DNA of 55,437 bases, from contig CALABS010000041.1 in the NCBI GenBank assembly GCA_937887565.1, positions 1 through 55,437 on the forward strand. The letters run 5' to 3'. The stretch is from an uncultured Rhodospirillaceae bacterium. GTDB taxonomy: Bacteria > Pseudomonadota > Alphaproteobacteria > Rhodospirillales > Magnetospirillaceae. Positions 35,602 through 44,192 of the stretch are shown piece after piece (position 1 is the first letter of the stretch; every line of letters begins with the position of its first letter). Below the pieces are notes generated by a model. The model was not told the DNA's origin. It saw only the letters and a list, made by a program, of their open reading frames with translations, and searched no databases. The translations under genes were made by a program, and so were the position numbers.

Positions 35602-37050
35602 ATGATCCGCCGGTTGACCGTCCTCGCCCTCGCCCTGTCGCTGGCTGGCGCGGCTGGCGCCCAACAACGCCAGGAGCAGGCGGCGACGCCGCCGGTCCAG
35701 CCGTCGCCGGCCGCCGAACGCCACGTCCCGGCCGACTTCACCGAGCTGGCCCGCCCGCTCCTGCCGGCGGTGGTCAACGTTTCCACCGAACGCACCGTCC
35801 CGCAACAGCGCATCCCCGGCATCCCGGGCATCCCCGGGCTGCCGCCGCCGTTCGGCCCGGCGCCCGACCCCGACGCGCCCGAGCAGCCGCCGCGCCGGGG
35901 CATGGCGCTCGGGTCGGGATTCATCATCGACCCCTCGGGCGTCGTGGTGACCAACGCCCATGTGGTCGAGGACGCCCGCCAGATCACCGTCATCCTGCAC
36001 GACGAGCGCCGCCTGGAGGCCAAGCTGCTGGGCACCGACGAGCGGACCGACCTGGCGGTGCTGAAGGTCGAGGCCACCCAGCCGCTGCCCCATGTGGCCT
36101 GGGGGGATTCCGACACCGCCGAGGTGGGGCAATGGGTGCTGGCCATCGGCAATCCGTTCGGGCTGGGCGGCACCGTGACCTCGGGCATCATCTCGGCCAC
36201 CGCCCGCAATATCGGCGCCGGCCCCTACGACGCCTTCCTGCAGACCGACGCGCCCATCAACCAGGGCAATTCCGGCGGGCCGATGTTCAACATGCGGGGT
36301 GAGGTCATCGGCATCAACACCGCCATCTTCTCGCCCACCGGCGGCAATATCGGCATCGGCTTCGCCATTCCGTCGTCGCTGGCCCGGCCGGTGGTCGAGC
36401 AGTTGCGCGCCACCGGCACCGTCCGGCGCGGCTGGCTGGGGGTGCAGATCCAGACCGTCAATCCCGACATCGCCCAGGCGCTGGGCCTCGACCGGGCCCA
36501 CGGCGCGCTGGTCGCCGACGTCCTGGCGGCAAGTCCGGCCGCCGAGGCGGGAATGAAGGTGGGCGACGTCATCCTGTCCTACAACGGCCAGACCCTCGAC
36601 GACGCCCACCGCCTGCCGCGGCTGGTGGCCGAGACCAAGATCGGCGCCCCGGCGCAATTGACGGTGCTCCGCGACGGCAAGCGCGTGCGGGTGGACGTGA
36701 AGATCGCCGAGCTGAAGGACGAGGTCGAGCAGGCCAAGGCCGGCGAGACCGGCGAACTGGGCCTGGCGCTGGGGCCGCTGACCGAGCCGCTGCGGACCAA
36801 GCTGGGCCTGCCCCAGGGCGCCACCGGCGCCGTCGTCCAGGGGGTCAAGGCCGGCAGCCCGGCCGCCGAGCGCGGCTTCCGGCCCGGCGACGTGATCACC
36901 ATGGTGGCGCAGCGGCCGGTGAAGGGGCCCGAGGACGTGGTGCGGCTAGTGGGCGAGGCCCGCAAGGCCGGCCGCACCAACGTGCTGATGCTGGTCCGGC
37001 GCGGCGAACGGCAGAACTTCGTGACCTTGCCGCTGCCCAAGGGAGAGTAG
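35602..37050 (+). CDS. degP: DegP/HtrA-type periplasmic serine protease
   Basis: This 482-residue protease-chaperone has a signal peptide (MIRRLTVLALALSLAGAAGA). The trypsin-like domain has the triad in VVTNAHVVEDA (His near 120), TDLAVLKVEA (Asp near 150) and NQGNSGGPMFN (Ser near 225). Two PDZ domains follow (about 275-360, with RRGWLGVQIQ, and about 385-475). The loop after the signal peptide is Pro/Gly-rich (RIPGIPGIPGLPPPFGPAP), like the LA-loop region of DegP. It degrades or refolds damaged envelope proteins. The ATG at 35602 has GGAGG eight bases upstream. Confidence 0.94.
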   Translation: MIRRLTVLALALSLAGAAGAQQRQEQAATPPVQPSPAAERHVPADFTELARPLLPAVVNVSTERTVPQQRIPGIPGIPGLPPPFGPAPDPDAPEQPPRRGMALGSGFIIDPSGVVVTNAHVVEDARQITVILHDERRLEAKLLGTDERTDLAVLKVEATQPLPHVAWGDSDTAEVGQWVLAIGNPFGLGGTVTSGIISATARNIGAGPYDAFLQTDAPINQGNSGGPMFNMRGEVIGINTAIFSPTGGNIGIGFAIPSSLARPVVEQLRATGTVRRGWLGVQIQTVNPDIAQALGLDRAHGALVADVLAASPAAEAGMKVGDVILSYNGQTLDDAHRLPRLVAETKIGAPAQLTVLRDGKRVRVDVKIAELKDEVEQAKAGETGELGLALGPLTEPLRTKLGLPQGATGAVVQGVKAGSPAAERGFRPGDVITMVAQRPVKGPEDVVRLVGEARKAGRTNVLMLVRRGERQNFVTLPLPKGE

Positions 37051-37443
37051 TCAGCCCTTGAGCCGCACCCGGTGCAGCATGTCGGCCACCGTCAGCGCCC
37101 CCAGGGCACGCCGGGCGGTGGCCTCGATGCCGCCCAGCACCTCGCCCAGGGCCTGGGCGGCGGCGGTGCGGACCGGGTCCTCGGGCTCGGCCGGCTCGAA
37201 CACCTTGACCACCTCCAGAAGGGTGGTGCGGGCGGCATCCGCCGTGAACCGGTAACCGCCGGCGGCGCCGCGCGACGCCCGCACCAGCCCGGCCCGCGCC
37301 AGCAGCGGCAGCACCTTGGCCATGTGGTTGGCGGACAGTCCGTGCCGTCCCGCGATCTCGGCCGCCGACTGGGGCCGACCCGGATCGCCGGCCAGGTCGA
37401 GCACCGCGATCAACGCGCAACGGGTCGCCTTCTGGAACTTCAT
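37051..37443 (-). CDS. Rrf2-family transcriptional regulator without cluster cysteines
   Basis: This 130-residue winged-helix regulator has the Rrf2 N-terminus MKFQKATRCALIAVLDLA. SAAEIAGRHGLSANHMAKVL is the recognition region, and VRASRGAAGGYRF is the wing. The only cysteine is Cys9, so the three-cysteine [2Fe-2S] site of IscR/NsrR is absent, and the signal sensed is unknown. An upstream in-frame start at 37563 would overlap the site-2 protease gene and gives an unrelated N-terminus. The ATG at 37443 was chosen. Its stop codon directly abuts the degP stop, and it is divergent from the site-2 protease gene. Confidence 0.87.
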   Translation of the reverse strand: MKFQKATRCALIAVLDLAGDPGRPQSAAEIAGRHGLSANHMAKVLPLLARAGLVRASRGAAGGYRFTADAARTTLLEVVKVFEPAEPEDPVRTAAAQALGEVLGGIEATARRALGALTVADMLHRVRLKG

Positions 37444-37519
37444 GCGCCAAGCCTGCCCCACCCTGCCCCGGATGGGAAGCCCGACTTGAACCCGCCCCCG
37501 GGGGGCCAATGTGCAATGC

Positions 37520-38479
37520 ATGTTCGGCCATCGCCTGACCCTGTTCGCCCTGTTCGGCTTCAAGGTGCGGATCGACGCCAGTTGGCTGTTGCTGGCGGGG
37601 CTGATCCTGTGGAGCCTGGCGGCCGGCTACTTCCCCTTCGCCGCCCCCGGCTTCGAGGCCGCCACCTACTGGGTGATGGCGGCGGCGGGGCTGGTCGGGC
37701 TGGCGTTGTCGGTCGTGGTGCACGAACTGGCCCATTCGCTGGTGGCGCGCCGCTACGATATGCCCATCACCGGCATCACCCTGTTCGTGTTCGGCGGCGT
37801 CGCCGAGATGAGCGACGAGCCGGCCAGCCCCAAGGCGGAGTTCCTGATGGCCGCCGCCGGCCCGCTGATGAGCCTGGTCGTCGCCGCCCTCTGCTATGGC
37901 GTCGCGGTGGTCGCGGTGGCGCTGGGCTCCACGCCGGGCAACGCGGCGGTGGTGGTGCTGGGCTACCTTGCCCTGGTCAACGGCCTGTTGGCCGGCTTCA
38001 ACATGATCCCGGCCTTTCCCCTGGACGGCGGCCGCATCCTCAGGGCGGCGCTGTGGGCGTGGAAGGGCGACGTGCTGTGGGCGACGCGGGCGGCCTCGTT
38101 CACCGGTACCCTGCTGGGCTTCGCGCTGATGGGCCTGGGTCTGTGGACGGCCCTGGCCGGAACGGTCATCACCGGCTTGTGGTGGATCCTGATCGGCCTG
38201 TTCGTCCGCGCCGCCGCGGCGGCCGCCTATCGCCAGCAGCTGGCCCGTCACGCGCCGCCCCGGCATTCGGTGGCGCGCCTGATGCGGCCGGCGGCGGGCC
38301 TTTCCGCCGCGCCCGATGACGGCGCCACCATCGCCGAGGCCGCCGACGCCGCCGAGGCCCTCCACCGCATGCGGGTCACCGGCCGAACCCGGCTGCTGGT
38401 GATCCGCAGGGGCCACCCGGTGGGCACCGTGTCGCTGGAGGACCTGCTGCCGGTGCTGGCGGTCAAGTCCCGCGACTGA
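37520..38479 (+). CDS. Site-2 protease family intramembrane metalloprotease
   Basis: The 319-residue polytopic membrane protein of family M50 contains the zinc motif HELAH in LSVVVHELAHSLVARRYDMP. The second metal-binding motif is FNMIPAFPLDGGRILRAALW. ITLFVFGGVAEM is also typical. The cytoplasmic C-terminal end (about 255-319, ATIAEAADAAEALHRMRVTG with RLLVIRRGHPVGTVSLEDLL) looks like half of a CBS pair. It cleaves transmembrane substrates, possibly anti-sigma factors. A GTG at 37511 is in frame, but ATG at 37520 gives the usual MFGHRLTLF start. It is divergent from the Rrf2 regulator gene. Confidence 0.9.
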   Translation: MFGHRLTLFALFGFKVRIDASWLLLAGLILWSLAAGYFPFAAPGFEAATYWVMAAAGLVGLALSVVVHELAHSLVARRYDMPITGITLFVFGGVAEMSDEPASPKAEFLMAAAGPLMSLVVAALCYGVAVVAVALGSTPGNAAVVVLGYLALVNGLLAGFNMIPAFPLDGGRILRAALWAWKGDVLWATRAASFTGTLLGFALMGLGLWTALAGTVITGLWWILIGLFVRAAAAAAYRQQLARHAPPRHSVARLMRPAAGLSAAPDDGATIAEAADAAEALHRMRVTGRTRLLVIRRGHPVGTVSLEDLLPVLAVKSRD

Positions 38480-38565
38480 CCCGGGCGCGGCGGGCGCACA
38501 TCGTCCGTTTGGTCACCGTTCCTTCACCATATAGCGGATTGGCTAATATCCATACGCGATATACC

Positions 38566-38587
38566 ATACTCGGACGCTACCATCCGA
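38566..38587. promoter_or_regulatory. Inverted repeat in the hydrogenase leader
   Basis: ACTCGGA and TCCGAGT form 7-bp perfect arms with an 8-base spacer, ending 12 bases before the chosen ATG at 38600. AT-richer sequence with TTGGCTAATATCC and GATATACCATAC lies just upstream and may hold the promoter. The repeat could be an operator or an mRNA hairpin near the ribosome site. Confidence 0.35.
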
Positions 38588-38599
38588 GTGGGGGTGCCG

Positions 38600-39751
38600 A
38601 TGCCTGGGGCGGAGACGGCGGTCGCGACCGCGGTGATCCTTCAACGTGACGCGCTGGACGGACTGATCGAGGCGTTGAAGGCGAAGGGCTACCGCGTGGT
38701 CGGCCCACGGGTCGCCGACGACGCCGTGATCTACGACGACCTGGACGGCGCCGACGACCTTCCCCGTGGCTGGGGCGACGAGCAGAAGGGCGGCCACTAC
38801 CGGCTGCGGAAGCGTCCGGACGGCGCCCTGTTCGGCTACACCACCGCGCCGCAGGGATGGAAGCGGTTTCTGTACCCGCCCAAGCAAAAGTTGTTCGCCG
38901 CCCGCCGCACCGCGTCCGGCTTCGCGGTGGACCCGCCGGCGCCCGAGCCGCAACCGCTGGCGATCATCGGCGCCCGTGCCTGCGAGTTGGCCGCCATGCG
39001 GGTCCAGAAGCGGGTGTTCGGCGACAAGGACTATCCCGATCCCGGCTACCAGAAGCGGCTGGCCGACGCCTTCGTGGTGGCGGTGGAGTGCACCGAGGCC
39101 GGCGACACCTGCTTCTGCGCCTCCATGGGCACCGGCCCGGCGGTGGAGGCCGGCTTCGACATCAAGATGGTCGAACTGGTGGACAAGTCCCGCCACGTCT
39201 TCGTGGCCGAGGCCGGTTCCGCCAAGGGAACCAAGCTCCTGAAGGAACTCGGGGGCGACAAGGCCAAGGACGCCGACCGCGAGGCCGCCACCACCCGCGT
39301 CGCCAAGGCCGCCAAGTCCATGGGCCGGGCGATGGACACCGCCACCGCCAAGCGCCTCAAGGAGCTTCCCGAGCACCCCCGCTGGGAGCAGGTGGCCGCC
39401 CGCTGCCTGACCTGCGGCAACTGCACCATGGTGTGCCCGACCTGCTTCTGCACCACCGTCGAGGACGTCACCGACCTCAAGGGCGACAACGCCGAGCGGT
39501 GGCGGAAGTGGGATTCGTGCTTCACCGTCGATTTCTCGTACATCCACGGCGGCTCGATCCGCACCGAGACCGCCGCCCGCTATCGCCAGTGGATCACCCA
39601 CAAGCTGTCCACCTGGCACGACCAGTTCGGCAGCTCCGGCTGCGTCGGCTGCGGCCGCTGCATCACCTGGTGTCCGGTGGGCATCGACATCACCGAGGAA
39701 GTGGCCGCGATCCACCAGGCCGAGAAGCCGGCCGCCAAGGGGAGGAAGTGA
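38600..39751 (+). CDS. hydB: Group 3b-type [NiFe] hydrogenase, Fe-S beta subunit
   Basis: This 383-residue iron-sulfur protein matches the beta subunit of NADP-linked (sulf)hydrogenases. Two ferredoxin-type clusters are seen: CLTCGNCTMVCP near residue 272 with CFC following, and CVGCGRCITWCP near 350. Earlier parts (LAIIGARACELAAMRVQKRV, AVECTEAGDTCFCASMGTGP, DSCFTVDFSYIHGG) carry further cysteines typical of the family. It should relay electrons between the catalytic dimer and the flavoprotein. A GTG at 38588 is possible; ATG at 38600 has GGGGG five bases upstream. It is first of a five-gene operon. Confidence 0.9.
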   Translation: MPGAETAVATAVILQRDALDGLIEALKAKGYRVVGPRVADDAVIYDDLDGADDLPRGWGDEQKGGHYRLRKRPDGALFGYTTAPQGWKRFLYPPKQKLFAARRTASGFAVDPPAPEPQPLAIIGARACELAAMRVQKRVFGDKDYPDPGYQKRLADAFVVAVECTEAGDTCFCASMGTGPAVEAGFDIKMVELVDKSRHVFVAEAGSAKGTKLLKELGGDKAKDADREAATTRVAKAAKSMGRAMDTATAKRLKELPEHPRWEQVAARCLTCGNCTMVCPTCFCTTVEDVTDLKGDNAERWRKWDSCFTVDFSYIHGGSIRTETAARYRQWITHKLSTWHDQFGSSGCVGCGRCITWCPVGIDITEEVAAIHQAEKPAAKGRK

Positions 39752-39753
39752 TC

Positions 39754-40392
39754 ATGGTCCAGACCGAGACTCTCGGCCGCGTCATCGACGAACATCCCTT
39801 CTTCCAGGGGATCGACGCCGGCCTGCGCGAGCTGCTGGTGGGATGCGCCAAGAACGAGCGCTTCGAGGTGGGCGAGTTCCTGTTCCGCAACGGCGGCAAG
39901 GCCGACAAGTTCTTCCTGGTCCGCGCCGGCACGGTGGCGGTGGAGGTGGACGTCCCCGGCAAGCCGCCGATCATCATCGAGACGGTCGGCGAGGGCGAGG
40001 TGCTGGGCTGGTCGTGGATCGTCGCGCCCCACATCGCCTCGTTCGACGCCCGCGCCATGACCCTGACCCGGGCGCTGTCCTTCGACGCCAAGTGCCTGCT
40101 CAAGAAGATGGCCGCCGACCCCGCCTTGGGCTACGAGGTGCTGCGTCGCTTCGTGCCGGTCATGGCCCACCGCCTGCAGGCGTCGCGCATGCAGATGCTG
40201 GACCTCTACGGCCCCGACGGCGAGGACAGGCCGGCCAAGAAGGTGAAGATCGAGGTGGTCAAGGCGGTCAAGGGCTCGAAGGGCAAGAACCGCAAGGCCG
40301 ACGCGCTGCTGGCGGCGCCCGAGAAGCCGCTCAAGGCCACCAGGAAGGCCGACAAGGAGAAGGCGTCCAAGAAGCAGAAGAAGGCCGGCTGA
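39754..40392 (+). CDS. Cyclic-nucleotide-binding domain protein in hydrogenase operon
   Basis: This 212-residue protein has a cNMP-binding (CRP-type) beta-barrel at about residues 15-125: FFQGIDAGLRELLVGCAKNE, FEVGEFLFRNGGKADKFFLV and GEGEVLGWSWIV. No helix-turn-helix follows, so it is unlikely to be a transcription factor. A strongly Lys/Ala-rich tail fills about residues 155-212 (KKVKIEVVKAVKGSKGKNRK at its start, KKQKKAG at the end) and is probably disordered. It starts two bases after the beta-subunit stop and ends one base before the gamma gene. It is therefore an integral part of the operon and may tether or regulate the enzyme. Confidence 0.85.
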   Translation: MVQTETLGRVIDEHPFFQGIDAGLRELLVGCAKNERFEVGEFLFRNGGKADKFFLVRAGTVAVEVDVPGKPPIIIETVGEGEVLGWSWIVAPHIASFDARAMTLTRALSFDAKCLLKKMAADPALGYEVLRRFVPVMAHRLQASRMQMLDLYGPDGEDRPAKKVKIEVVKAVKGSKGKNRKADALLAAPEKPLKATRKADKEKASKKQKKAG

Positions 40393-40393
40393 C

Positions 40394-41230
40394 ATGACGT
40401 CCATGCCCAAGGACCCCATGCTGCCGGTGCCGTTCCGCATCGAACGGGTGCAGCGGGAGCTGTCCGACACCTTCACCATGGAGATGGTGGCGAAGGACGG
40501 CGGCACGTTCTCGTTCAAGGCCGGCCAGTTCAACATGCTTTATGTGTTCGGGGTCGGCGAGGTGCCGATCTCCATCTCCGGCGACCCCGCCGACCGCTCC
40601 AAGGTGGTGCACACCACCCGCGCCGTCGGCGCCGTGACCAAGGCGCTGGACGCGCTGAAGGCGGGCGACGAGATCGGCGTGCGCGGCCCCTTCGGCACCG
40701 ACTGGCCGGTGGAGGCCGCCTACGGCCACGACCTGGTGTTCGTGGCCGGCGGCGTCGGCCTCGCGCCCTTGCGGCCGGCCATCTATCAGGCCATGGCCAA
40801 CCGCGAGAAGTTCGGCCGGGTGGTGGTGCTCTATGGCGCCCGCACCCCCGAGGACATCCTGTTCAAGAAGGAGCTGGAGCGCTGGCGCGGCCGCTTCGAC
40901 ATGGATGTGGGCGTCACCGTCGACCGCGCCACCGGCAAGTGGAGCGGCAATGTCGGCGTGGTGACCAAGCTGGTGGCGCGCGGCGGCTTCGACCCGCTGC
41001 ACACCACCGCCTTCGTCTGCGGCCCCGAGGTGATGATGCGCTACGTCGCCGCCGAGCTGGAGAAGAAGGGCGTCGCCCGCTCGTCGGTGTGGGTGAGCAT
41101 GGAGCGCAACATGAAATGCGGCTGCGGCCTGTGCGGCCACTGCCAGTGGGGCCCCCACTTCGTATGCAAGGACGGCCCGGTCTTCCGCTACGACCGCATC
41201 GCCGACATGTTCTCCATCAGGGAGCTGTAG
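40394..41230 (+). CDS. hydG: Group 3b-type hydrogenase, flavoprotein gamma subunit (NAD(P)H-linked)
   Basis: This 278-residue protein is of the ferredoxin-NADP reductase / PyrK class. The FAD-binding region includes FKAGQFNMLYVFGVGEVPIS. The nucleotide-binding part has VFVAGGVGLAPLRPAIYQAM and VVVLYGARTPEDILF. VCGPEVMMRYVA precedes the C-terminal [2Fe-2S] motif CGCGLCGHCQWGPHFVCKDG. It exchanges electrons with NAD(P)H and passes them to the beta subunit. Length and layout match the gamma subunit of archaeal and bacterial soluble hydrogenases. Confidence 0.92.
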   Translation: MTSMPKDPMLPVPFRIERVQRELSDTFTMEMVAKDGGTFSFKAGQFNMLYVFGVGEVPISISGDPADRSKVVHTTRAVGAVTKALDALKAGDEIGVRGPFGTDWPVEAAYGHDLVFVAGGVGLAPLRPAIYQAMANREKFGRVVVLYGARTPEDILFKKELERWRGRFDMDVGVTVDRATGKWSGNVGVVTKLVARGGFDPLHTTAFVCGPEVMMRYVAAELEKKGVARSSVWVSMERNMKCGCGLCGHCQWGPHFVCKDGPVFRYDRIADMFSIREL

Positions 41231-41233
41231 CCC

Positions 41234-42010
41234 ATGGCCGAACGCAAGAAGCCCAAGCTCGCGGTCTGGAAGTTCTCGTCCTGCGACGGCTGCCAGCTGA
41301 CCCTGCTGGACTGCGAGGACGAGTTGCTGGCGATCACCGAGGAAGTGCGCATCAGCTACTTCCTGGAGGCCACCCGCAAGGTCGAGAAGGGGCCCTACGA
41401 CGTCTCGCTGGTGGAAGGCTCGATCACCACGCCGCACGACATCAAGGCCATCCGCGAGGTGCGCAAGATGTCCAGGACGCTGGTGACCATCGGCGCCTGC
41501 GCCACCGCCGGCGGCATCCAGGCGCTGCGGAACTTCAGGAACGTCAAGGAATTCATCCGCTGCGTCTACGCGCATCCGGAATACATCGACACCCTGACCA
41601 CCTCGACGGCGGTGTCCGACCACGTGTCGGTGGATTTCGAGCTCAGGGGCTGCCCCATCAACAAGCACCAGCTCCTCGAGGTCCTCAACGCCACGCTGAA
41701 CGGCCGCAAGCCCAACATCCCGCGCCACTCGGAATGCATCGAGTGCAAGCAGAACGGCATCGTCTGCCGCATGGTCGCCACCGGCCAGGTGTGCATGGGG
41801 CCGGTCACCCAGGCCGGCTGCGGCACTCTGTGCCCGGGCAAGGACCGGGGCTGCTACGGCTGCTTCGGGCCCATGGAGACGCCCAACACGCCGTCCTTCG
41901 CCAAATGGATGAAGGAACTGGGCACCTCGGACCTCGACGTCCAGCGCAAGTTCCGCAGTTTCAACGCCAACGCCGAGGCCTTCCGCAAGGAGAGCGAATC
42001 CCATGGCTGA
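41234..42010 (+). CDS. hydD: Group 3b-type [NiFe] hydrogenase small (delta) subunit
   Basis: The 258-residue small subunit has the proximal-cluster ligands in KFSSCDGCQLTLLDCEDE (Cys17, Cys20) and VTIGACATAGGIQ (Cys89). RGCPINKHQLLEVL and CMGPVTQAGCGTLCPG follow, with several more cysteines (CIECKQNGIVCR, GCYGCFGPMETPN). There is no Tat signal, as expected for a cytoplasmic group 3 enzyme. It lies three bases after the gamma gene and overlaps the large-subunit gene by eight bases. Confidence 0.93.
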   Translation: MAERKKPKLAVWKFSSCDGCQLTLLDCEDELLAITEEVRISYFLEATRKVEKGPYDVSLVEGSITTPHDIKAIREVRKMSRTLVTIGACATAGGIQALRNFRNVKEFIRCVYAHPEYIDTLTTSTAVSDHVSVDFELRGCPINKHQLLEVLNATLNGRKPNIPRHSECIECKQNGIVCRMVATGQVCMGPVTQAGCGTLCPGKDRGCYGCFGPMETPNTPSFAKWMKELGTSDLDVQRKFRSFNANAEAFRKESESHG

Positions 42011-43295
42011 GACCCGCACCATCAAGGTCGAGGCCCTGGCCCGCGTCGAGGGCGAGGGGTCCCTGTCGGTCAAGATCAAGGACGGCAAGGTCAAGGAGCT
42101 GCATTTCGGCATCTTCGAGCCGCCACGCTTCTTCGAGGCCTTCCTGCGCGGCCGCGATTTCCGCGAGGTTCCCGACATCACCGCGCGCATCTGCGGCATC
42201 TGCCCCATCGCCTATCTGATGGGGGCCAGCCAGGCCATGGAGGACGCGCTGGGGATCACGGTCACCAGGCCCATCCGCGATCTGCGGCGGCTGATCTATT
42301 GCGGCGAGTGGATCGAGAGCCACGCGCTGCACGTCTACATGCTGCATGCTCCCGACTTCCTGGGGCTGGCCGACGCGCTGGAACTGGCCAAGGTGGACCG
42401 CGGCCTGGTGGAAAAGGCGCTCAGGCTCAAGAAGATCGGCAACGACATCCTGGAGACCATCGGCGGCCGCGCCATCCATCCCGTCGGGCTGAGAGTGGGC
42501 GGCTTCTACAAGGCTCCGTCGCGCAAAGCCATCCGGGCCCTGGAAGACGACCTGAAATGGGCCGTCGAGACCAGCCTCGCCACGGTGAAGGTGGTCGGCG
42601 GCTTCGACTTCCCCGACGTGGTCCAGGACTACAATTTCATGGCGCTGCGCCATCCGGACGAATACGCCATCCACGAAGGCCGGCTGGTGACCTCGGCGGG
42701 CCTCGACATCGCGGTGTCGCAGTTCCTCGACCACGTCGACGAGGAGCACGTGCCGTGGTCCAACGCGCTGCACGGCGTCGCCAAGGACGGCAGCCACCAC
42801 CACGTCGGCCCGCTGGCCCGCTACAACCTCAACCACGACAAGCTGTCCGACACCGCCCGGGCGGCGGCGGCGGCGGCCGGGCTGGGGCCGGTGGTCCGCA
42901 ATCCCTTCCAGAGCATCGTCGTGCGCGCCGTCGAACTGGTGCAGGTGTGCGAGGACGCCCTGAAGCTGGTCCAGGGCTATGTCGAGCCCGACAGGCCCTA
43001 TGTGGACGCCCCCATCCGCGCCGGCGAGGGCCACGGCTGCACCGAGGCGCCGCGCGGCATCTGCTATCACCGCTACAAGATCGACAAGGACGGCGCGGTG
43101 CTGGACGCCCGCATCGTGCCGCCGACGGCCCAGAACCAGAAGGTCATCGAACTGGACCTGGCCAAGGTGGTGGAGCAGAACCTGGCCAAGGACGACGAGG
43201 CCATCAAGTGGCGCTGCGAGCAGGCGATCCGCAACTACGACCCCTGCATCTCGTGCGCGACGCACTTCCTGAAACTGGATCTGGACCGGGGGTAG
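42003..43295 (+). CDS. hydA: Group 3b-type [NiFe] hydrogenase large (alpha) subunit
   Basis: This 430-residue catalytic subunit has the L1 metal-binding motif RICGICPIAY (Cys64, Cys67) and the C-terminal L2 motif DPCISCATHF (Cys415, Cys418, His421). The nine residues after His421 are the peptide removed by a maturation protease. The N-terminus IKVEALARVEGEGSLSVKIK is typical of the group 3 large subunit. Together with the beta, gamma and delta subunits it forms a soluble bidirectional NADP-linked hydrogenase. No hyp maturation genes are present here. The M52-type protease at 33483-33944 is a candidate processor. Confidence 0.94.
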   Translation: MAETRTIKVEALARVEGEGSLSVKIKDGKVKELHFGIFEPPRFFEAFLRGRDFREVPDITARICGICPIAYLMGASQAMEDALGITVTRPIRDLRRLIYCGEWIESHALHVYMLHAPDFLGLADALELAKVDRGLVEKALRLKKIGNDILETIGGRAIHPVGLRVGGFYKAPSRKAIRALEDDLKWAVETSLATVKVVGGFDFPDVVQDYNFMALRHPDEYAIHEGRLVTSAGLDIAVSQFLDHVDEEHVPWSNALHGVAKDGSHHHVGPLARYNLNHDKLSDTARAAAAAAGLGPVVRNPFQSIVVRAVELVQVCEDALKLVQGYVEPDRPYVDAPIRAGEGHGCTEAPRGICYHRYKIDKDGAVLDARIVPPTAQNQKVIELDLAKVVEQNLAKDDEAIKWRCEQAIRNYDPCISCATHFLKLDLDRG

Positions 43296-43304
43296 GAGGG
43301 GCGC

Positions 43305-44192
43305 CTATCCCGCCACCTCGACCGGAAACGGCATCCGCTCCCCCACCTCGCGGTGATGGAGGTAATTCAGCACCTGGCCGTCGCCGCGAACCCGCTCCAG
43401 GGCGGCGAAATCCAGCTCGCCGATGACCACCTGCGCCGCGTCGGACACCGCCTCGGCGAGAAGGCCGTCGGTGGGAAAGCCGACGTCGCAGGGCGTGAAG
43501 ATGCCGGCGATGCCCAGATTGACGTCGATGGCCGGCGACCAGTCGCAGGTACCCACCAGCGGCGCCTGCACCACGAACAGCTGGTTCTCCACCGCGCGGG
43601 CACGGGCGCACAGGCGCACCCGCTGGAAGCCGGCAAGGGTGTCGGTGCAGGACGGCACCGCCACCAGCCTGGCCCCGGCCGCCGCCATGGCGTCAACGAT
43701 GGCCGGAAACTCGACGTCGTAGCACGCCGCCACCCCGAAGCGGCCATGGGGCGACTCGAACACGGTGATGGCCGAGCCCGGCGAAATTCCCCATTCCTCG
43801 CGCTCGAAACGGGTCATCACCAGCTTGTCCTGCACCCCCATGGGACCGGCGGGGCCGAACACATGCACCCGATTGCGCATCACCCCGTCGATCCGGACCG
43901 GAACGCTGCCGGCCACCACGATGCAGCCATGACGTCGCGCCACCTGGGCGTTGGCGGACAGGTATTCGGGCAGCAGTTCCTGCAGGGCGGTGATGGAACG
44001 CCCGAGATCGGCGGCCTCGGCCGGCGGCAGCAGCGAGGCAATCTCCATGCCGGCGTATTCGGGGAACACCACCATGCCGGCGCCGGCCTTGACCGACGCC
44101 CCCACCAGCGCCTCCAGCTTCTCGGCCAACTGGGTCCAGCCGGTCAGGAAGTCGGGGCGGTATTGGACGACGGCCAGTTTCAACGCGGTCAT
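43305..44192 (-). CDS. Nitrilase-family carbon-nitrogen hydrolase
   Basis: The 295-residue enzyme has the family triad: Glu in MVVFPEYAGMEIASL, Lys in GVQDKLVMTRFEREEWGISP and Cys in FGVAACYDVEFPAIVDAMA. The substrate is probably a small amide, but the exact activity is not visible. Relatives paired with a GNAT enzyme are annotated as amidohydrolases. Its ATG at 44192 overlaps the stop of the acetyltransferase gene by four bases, so the two are coupled. It converges on the hydrogenase operon with nine bases between the stops. Confidence 0.9.
   Translation of the reverse strand: MTALKLAVVQYRPDFLTGWTQLAEKLEALVGASVKAGAGMVVFPEYAGMEIASLLPPAEAADLGRSITALQELLPEYLSANAQVARRHGCIVVAGSVPVRIDGVMRNRVHVFGPAGPMGVQDKLVMTRFEREEWGISPGSAITVFESPHGRFGVAACYDVEFPAIVDAMAAAGARLVAVPSCTDTLAGFQRVRLCARARAVENQLFVVQAPLVGTCDWSPAIDVNLGIAGIFTPCDVGFPTDGLLAEAVSDAAQVVIGELDFAALERVRGDGQVLNYLHHREVGERMPFPVEVAG

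Noticed and set aside
34655..37050. Radical SAM and degP as an operon producing a modified peptide
   Set aside because: No small precursor gene is present between or beside them, and degP has a clear general envelope role.
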